A program made the translations under genes and the position numbers. A DNA stretch of 49,263 nucleotides from assembly GCF_003315195.1 (NCBI RefSeq), contig NZ_QNRV01000024.1, positions 1 through 49,263 of the forward strand. Direction: 5' to 3'. This DNA is from Sutterella wadsworthensis (lineage in GTDB: Bacteria > Pseudomonadota > Gammaproteobacteria > Burkholderiales > Burkholderiaceae_F). The stretch's first letter is position 1. Each line of letters begins with the position of its first letter. Positions 44,543-49,263 of the stretch are shown piece by piece. The notes below the pieces were generated by a model. That model worked only from the letters and a program-made list of their open reading frames with translations, searched no databases and was not told where the DNA came from.

Positions 44543-45100
44543 GTGGTTCTGAAGCAAACGTCCCAATGCGTCAAGGACGAACGCGGCCGCAGTAAGGAGA
44601 CTGCGGAGACGCTCACCGCCCAAGGAGTCGCTGAAACGAACACACTGTCACGCCCGTTCAACTGGGCCTATGAGGTCTGCGGGCGGGACCATTCCGGTCT
44701 GAGCGTTCCCGCGTTTTACGAACGTATCTTCGAGCAGGCCCATCCTCCGATCAAGCAAAGCGGAAGTTATTGCCAGCTTCATGCGGCGAAACGGCTCTGG
44801 TTAGCCCCAAGCGCATTCGAAACTGGACCGGCACTTTAAACAAATCTGGGAATCATCAACAGCCTCCGATTCCATTTGCCGTTCGAATCATCACTTTGCC
44901 GATTGGCCGACGGCGAAGCTGAAGCCATGATGGATGTGTATTCTCTGGTGCAGATTGGCAGACTCACCGGGATGGACGTGCGTATCTGGCTGAGCGACTT
45001 TACCGCAGCTGCATAGCTGCACCGTATCCGCAAAACATGGCGGTTCGCCGTGCAGGAAGGCAAAGATCCGACAAAAATGCATGAACTACAACGTCTCGCC
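44543..45100 (+). pseudogene. Decayed IS66-like transposase remnant
   Basis: One plus-strand frame reads through 44543 to about 45100 with in-frame stops at 44837 and about 45014. After the first stop it contains EAEAMMDVYSLVQIGRL followed by TGMDVRIWLSDF, which resembles the C-terminal end of IS66-family transposases (typically EAMMRVYSLVQTA followed by a short helix and YLxxLF). The earlier part (DHSGLSVPAFYERIFEQA) is not recognised. No inverted repeats or target duplication were seen. Decay suggests an old insertion between the two autotransporter genes, possibly the boundary of a rearrangement. Confidence 0.5.
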
Positions 45101-45497
45101 GGTCGCTGAAGCCGCGGCTGCAGCTCAGGCAGATCCTGACGAATACACAGCCTAATCTGACTGACCCCCAGCATGCATCACCTCACCGAGAATTTCAATT
45201 TTGCGCCGCGGGTGATGCGACATTGTGCTGCGCAGTAACTCGACGAGTAAACCCTGAAGCTGATCAGCGCGGCGCATAGGGAACGGAGGAACGAAACCGT
45301 CCTTGTGTTTTCGTCTTGCTCGAAACGTTGGGGCATTGACGAGAATCGGACATGCATGCCTTGGGTGTGTTTTCGGGCGGCGTTTATCTGCGTCGTTAAT
45401 TTACAACAAAGGGGAAAATAAGGGTTTCTACCACGAATGTTTATCCGTTAGTTACATCGGAAATTATCCATGTAAATGACTGCAAAACATAGGGTTA
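45101..45497. other. Gene-free stretch upstream of the last autotransporter
   Basis: About 400 bases between the transposase remnant and the C tract. No open frame with a ribosome site or family match is visible. The latter half is AT-rich and probably holds the promoter of the autotransporter at 45617. Confidence 0.4.
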
Positions 45498-45506
45498 CCC
45501 CCCCCC
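45498..45506 (+). repeat. Nine-C homopolymer upstream of an autotransporter
   Basis: C9 lies 110 bases before the ATG at 45617. It parallels the 13-G tract before the other autotransporter, so length variation may alter transcription. No convincing -35/-10 pair brackets it, so it could also act in the untranslated leader or be incidental. Confidence 0.45.
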
Positions 45507-45616
45507 ATACGTTTTCATGACGCTTCATAGACTGCTCTAAGTGCTGTTTGCACTGCCTCGCTGCCCGCAAACGGCGGGTAATCGAGATGTAAGAACACTC
45601 TTGGAGTAATTAAATA

Positions 45617-48600
45617 ATGAATCGTACATTTAAGGTGGCTAAGTCGCTCACACGCGGCGTCGTAGTCACAAGCGAAAAGGCCTCCTCCTATCAGGGCAAG
45701 GCCGTGAAGACGGTTATCGTAGCTGCTGTAGCGTCTCTCGTCGCCGGCACAGCGATGGCTGTTGAAAATACAGTCACGAATCTCACCCTCAACGGCACAA
45801 CGCTGACCATTACCGGCGGCGATGCTGCCGACATGAAAGTTGCTGACGAGGCCAAAACAATCATTGACCCTAAGGTCACTGAAGGAACGACCGATCGCAC
45901 GACTTGGAAGAACGGCACCGATATCTTCGGTTGGACGGGCATGCTCACCCTTAACCAAGGCGAGTTAGTTGTAGAAGGCCATTCTAAATCGATTGAGGGC
46001 GCTGTTAATGTCAAGGATACGGGCACCATCAGTCTGGCCGCAACGAAGACAAAGGATGGGGTCCTGAAACTCGGCAACGCCAAGGTCACTGATGAATACA
46101 AGCTGGGTGCCGATGGCGATCTCGTCGTGAACTTCAAGGCCGAAACTGATTCTGAGAAGACTGTTCAGCTGCTGGGGCGTCAGGCAACCTTTACGTTTGG
46201 TGCTGTTGAAAAAAAGACCGGCGACATCATCACGGAACCAGCCCACGCCGTAGCTTTGAATGTGGCCAAAGATGTCAAAGCTGAAATTGGTTTTGACAGC
46301 ACAGCAAATTTGGCGAACACCACCCTTAAGCTTGACAACATTGCGCTCAACAATGCTGGTCAGCTGACATTCAAGGCCCAAACGATTCAAATCAACAGCG
46401 ATATTGCTGCTCAGGAAGGCACGACGATCTACGAAGGTGCTACCACTATCAGCAACGCAGAAGTCGCCGGCAAGAATGTTCTCGTCTCTAATGCCGATAA
46501 CACTGACTATAAGCAGGACACGAAGTTCATTGGGTCTGTGACTGTTGACAATAAGGGCGTTCTTTCTGCCGAAACCCTCGACGTCAAGGGTAGCGGATCG
46601 CTCACGTCGAGCGGAACAGGTTTGGTGAAGGCCACTACGATCAATCTCGAGAGCGGCAGCACCGTTGCTCTCGGCGGCACTACTGAAGCCACGACCCTGA
46701 ATGTCCTAAACGGCAAAACTACGGCTCAGAGCGCTAATGACCTGACCGGTAAAGCCACACTCACGAATCTCGTGATCGACAATTCCAGTCTGGCTACGGG
46801 CGTGGCAGCTGCAGCTACGTCGTTCACAGCCTCTGACGCCACGCTGAAGGTCACGGATGCCATCACAGTGAAGGGCAACGCCGCCAATACGGGCAGCACT
46901 TTAACACTTACTGGCGGGAAGACCTCGGCTGGAACAGTTGCTGTCGGCGCTTTTGGTACGTTGACTGTTAACCAGTCTCAGTTCGCGGCTACGACGCTTG
47001 ACGTCACGGGTGCTGCCGCGGCCAATACGCCGGCTGCAGCCACCTTCACCAGCACGAACATCACGGCTGATGCCATCACTGTCGGCAAGCAAGGTACGCT
47101 GACGCTAACCAATTCCGACTCTGACGTTGGCACGGTTAATGTTGCCGGCACGATGACAGTTACGGGTACTGTTTCTGATAGCTATCTGGGTGCCGACTCG
47201 ATCGCTGTAGCTAACAACGGTACGCTCAATCTGGCTGGCGAGGTTGAATTTTCAACCCTGACAATTGCCGGAAAGACTGCTTCAACGGCCAATGATGCCG
47301 GCAAGGTCGAACTCGGTAACGGGTATTACGTGACCACGTCTGATCAGCTCTTCAAAGCGGTTGAGAATAAGACCGGTATTGAAGCGATCGGTGCGCTCAA
47401 GGACAATCTCACTACAGCCGCTCAGTCGAGCCAGACGTACCGTCTCAATGACGCCGCCTTCAACTACACGAAGGTTCAGTACGACAAACTTGCTGCAAGC
47501 CACTCGTCAAGCCATTTCGAATTCGTCAATGGCCTCCTCGTGGGTGCTAAAGATTCGAGCGGCAACGACACGGTTGCGAAATTCGCTGATGCCGTTGGGA
47601 TTGGTTATGTCGGCAAGTCTGCGGTTGCAATCTATACGGATACGGCGGCCGCGACTGCTTCCGTTGGCACCAGTGATCTCACAGCGGGTTCAATCGCCCT
47701 CAAGACAAATACGAATCCTGATACCAAGTTCGTTAGCTTAACGATCGATGCCGACGGTACCACGCCGGGTACACTCACGCTCCGCGGCGATGCGGACGGC
47801 AAGGTCTTCTATCTTCCGGCTGTTACCACGAAGGATGCCAACGGCAAAGACGTTACGGACGTCATGCCTGTCACGCTCAATGTCGCCACTACGTTCGGCG
47901 AAGAAGAGATGAACGACACGGGTGTTGTTGACGGGAAGATTACGGCCAATAAAGCGGTGACTGTCAACGGCGACTTCACATTTGCTGAGGATCTGACGCT
48001 TGCCGGCACAGTAACGGATACGGATGACCTCTCGATTTATGGTCGCATGTCGGGCAAGAACATTATCGTTGCGAATAATGCAAATGCGAAGGCTCACATC
48101 CAAGGCGGCGTCCTCGTTCTTGAAGGTACGGCTCCCGATGCTCAGCAGAAGGAAGTTGGTCAGCAGGTTACGACCGGCAACGTCGTGATCGATAAGGTTC
48201 ACGTCTCTGCCGGTGAAGAAAAGGGCGGCCTCCTCGTTATCGGTTCTGCCAATGAAGCCGCAGCACAGGCCTACCAGTCCGCGCATCATCTTGATAACAC
48301 GCTGTGGGTCTCGCAGGCTGTTAACTTCAAAGATGGAGTAACGTTTGGCAGTCAAGCCATCGGCACCTGGAACGGAGATCAGGCTGGAGGCGAAAATACT
48401 GTCGCAATCGACCTCGCCGCGCTGGGTCAGTCCGGCTACGAAGCCTCTGAAACGGCAGCCGTCATCACTTTCGGCAACAACGTCACTTCTGCGGCTCCTC
48501 AGAAGCTCGTCCTCGCCAACCTCGCGCAGGTGAATAAGTCCTCACTCGTTTATGACAAGGTGAACGACCTTTACTATGTCAATACCGGCGTAGGACTTGC

Positions 48601-49263
48601 TAATAAAGGCCGCGTTGACTTCGGCACGCGCTTCTATACCACCGATGGGACGATCGCGCAGTCCAACGGCAAAGTTTATCTGCAGGTTGATGAAACCGAG
48701 GTCGAAGAGGTTGCTGATCTTGGGCTGAACAGCTTCGGTTCATTTGAATCGTCTCTGTACAACGTTGAATTTGGCAAAAACATCATCGCTGATAAGCTGA
48801 TTTTCGGCCTTGATGATCTTGAAAAGTCATACTTGAAGTCCATTTATAAGCAGGCACTTGTTGCCGGCGTCATCAAGGCTGACACAACTGAAGCTCAGTT
48901 TGCTCAGTTGGCATACGCCGATCCGGCGGACATCATTGCCGACGGCAAAATGGATGCTTACAGCGACTTCATTAATGCCGCTCAGGATGCTTTTGATGCT
49001 CAGCTCGTGAGCGCTGAACACGCTGCCACGAACATGGCTGCTTTGGGCGGCGCGTTCACGACGGCGCTCGACATCAATGATCAGGTCACTGCTGCCGTCA
49101 GCCACCGCACCTCCGCGCAGCGTGTGGAAGGCTTCACCCCCTGGGTGGACGTCTTCGGCACGACCAATGAAGCCAAGCGCCTCTACGGCAACGGTGCCGG
49201 CTATGAAGCCGACATCTACGGTGCTGTTCTGGGCTTTGACTACACCGCTGCCTGCGGCGGTAC
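45617..49263 (+). CDS. Large autotransporter with extended signal peptide, truncated by window end
   Basis: Open from ATG 45617 to the last base, at least 1215 residues. The N-terminus MNRTFKVAKSLTRGVVV plus the following charged stretch and hydrophobic core VIVAAVASLVAGTAMA is an extended signal peptide region (ESPR) as in large type V proteins. The passenger is long, repetitive and rich in threonine, alanine and glycine (for example TLTLTGGKTS), fitting a beta-helix. The segment WVDVFGTTNEAKRLYG near 49140 looks like the beginning of the beta-barrel, so roughly 250 residues are missing at the 3' side. GGAG lies about 10 bases before the ATG. No frameshift was noticed along the frame. Confidence 0.87.
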   Translation, partial: MNRTFKVAKSLTRGVVVTSEKASSYQGKAVKTVIVAAVASLVAGTAMAVENTVTNLTLNGTTLTITGGDAADMKVADEAKTIIDPKVTEGTTDRTTWKNGTDIFGWTGMLTLNQGELVVEGHSKSIEGAVNVKDTGTISLAATKTKDGVLKLGNAKVTDEYKLGADGDLVVNFKAETDSEKTVQLLGRQATFTFGAVEKKTGDIITEPAHAVALNVAKDVKAEIGFDSTANLANTTLKLDNIALNNAGQLTFKAQTIQINSDIAAQEGTTIYEGATTISNAEVAGKNVLVSNADNTDYKQDTKFIGSVTVDNKGVLSAETLDVKGSGSLTSSGTGLVKATTINLESGSTVALGGTTEATTLNVLNGKTTAQSANDLTGKATLTNLVIDNSSLATGVAAAATSFTASDATLKVTDAITVKGNAANTGSTLTLTGGKTSAGTVAVGAFGTLTVNQSQFAATTLDVTGAAAANTPAAATFTSTNITADAITVGKQGTLTLTNSDSDVGTVNVAGTMTVTGTVSDSYLGADSIAVANNGTLNLAGEVEFSTLTIAGKTASTANDAGKVELGNGYYVTTSDQLFKAVENKTGIEAIGALKDNLTTAAQSSQTYRLNDAAFNYTKVQYDKLAASHSSSHFEFVNGLLVGAKDSSGNDTVAKFADAVGIGYVGKSAVAIYTDTAAATASVGTSDLTAGSIALKTNTNPDTKFVSLTIDADGTTPGTLTLRGDADGKVFYLPAVTTKDANGKDVTDVMPVTLNVATTFGEEEMNDTGVVDGKITANKAVTVNGDFTFAEDLTLAGTVTDTDDLSIYGRMSGKNIIVANNANAKAHIQGGVLVLEGTAPDAQQKEVGQQVTTGNVVIDKVHVSAGEEKGGLLVIGSANEAAAQAYQSAHHLDNTLWVSQAVNFKDGVTFGSQAIGTWNGDQAGGENTVAIDLAALGQSGYEASETAAVITFGNNVTSAAPQKLVLANLAQVNKSSLVYDKVNDLYYVNTGVGLANKGRVDFGTRFYTTDGTIAQSNGKVYLQVDETEVEEVADLGLNSFGSFESSLYNVEFGKNIIADKLIFGLDDLEKSYLKSIYKQALVAGVIKADTTEAQFAQLAYADPADIIADGKMDAYSDFINAAQDAFDAQLVSAEHAATNMAALGGAFTTALDINDQVTAAVSHRTSAQRVEGFTPWVDVFGTTNEAKRLYGNGAGYEADIYGAVLGFDYTAACGG

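Noticed and set aside
1-49263. CRISPR arrays and tRNA genes
   Set aside because: No regularly spaced direct repeats and no tRNA-like cloverleaf or GGTTCGAATCC-type arm were found by eye.

Overview
The window reads as chromosome of a Gram-negative, anaerobically respiring betaproteobacterium, most likely a gut Sutterella-like member of the Burkholderiales. This is inferred from menaquinone genes, two periplasmic arylsulfate sulfotransferases, periplasmic flavoprotein reductases with a c-type cytochrome, NikR and large autotransporters. No rRNA, tRNA or CRISPR array was seen, so the taxonomy rests on gene content only.

Layout. 0-9 kb: a small ribbon-helix-helix-like protein, menB-menE, peptidase T, a DUF4261-like protein and an MFS transporter. 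7-12.4 kb: two paralogous arylsulfate sulfotransferases, one with a Sec-type and one with a Tat-type leader, flanking a LysR-type regulator. 12.9-16.4 kb: an autotransporter with an HExxH passenger, broken by one -1 frameshift just before the barrel. 16.5-18.5 kb: two tandem amino-acid-binding lipoprotein-free periplasmic proteins without a permease. 18.8 kb: nikR. 19.2-19.7 kb: a gene-free stretch rich in dyads. 19.7-21.7 kb: a split flavocytochrome (tetrahaem cytochrome plus FAD subunit). 22.0-26.9 kb: an operon of a periplasmic flavoprotein, a sensor kinase and a response regulator, with ATGA coupling. 27.2-28.9 kb: an amidohydrolase.

29.1-38.0 kb is the most unusual part: a MoxR/CobS-like AAA+ ATPase, a metallopeptidase-VWA (CobT-like) protein, a diverged TraI-like protein whose metal-binding histidines seem lost, an SXT/TOL-type TraD coupling ATPase and a DUF4400 membrane protein. 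No integrase, mating-pore gene or oriT was recognised nearby. The first three genes are separated by hairpin-plus-T-tract leaders with alternative pairings. It may be an ICE relic or a repurposed conjugation-derived machine.

38-49 kb: a MetE-C-like methyltransferase, a HAD phosphatase, then two large autotransporters. The first lies behind a 13-G tract placed between plausible -35 and -10 elements, a likely phase-variable promoter. The second lies behind a 9-C tract and a decayed IS66-like transposase remnant, and runs off the window end.
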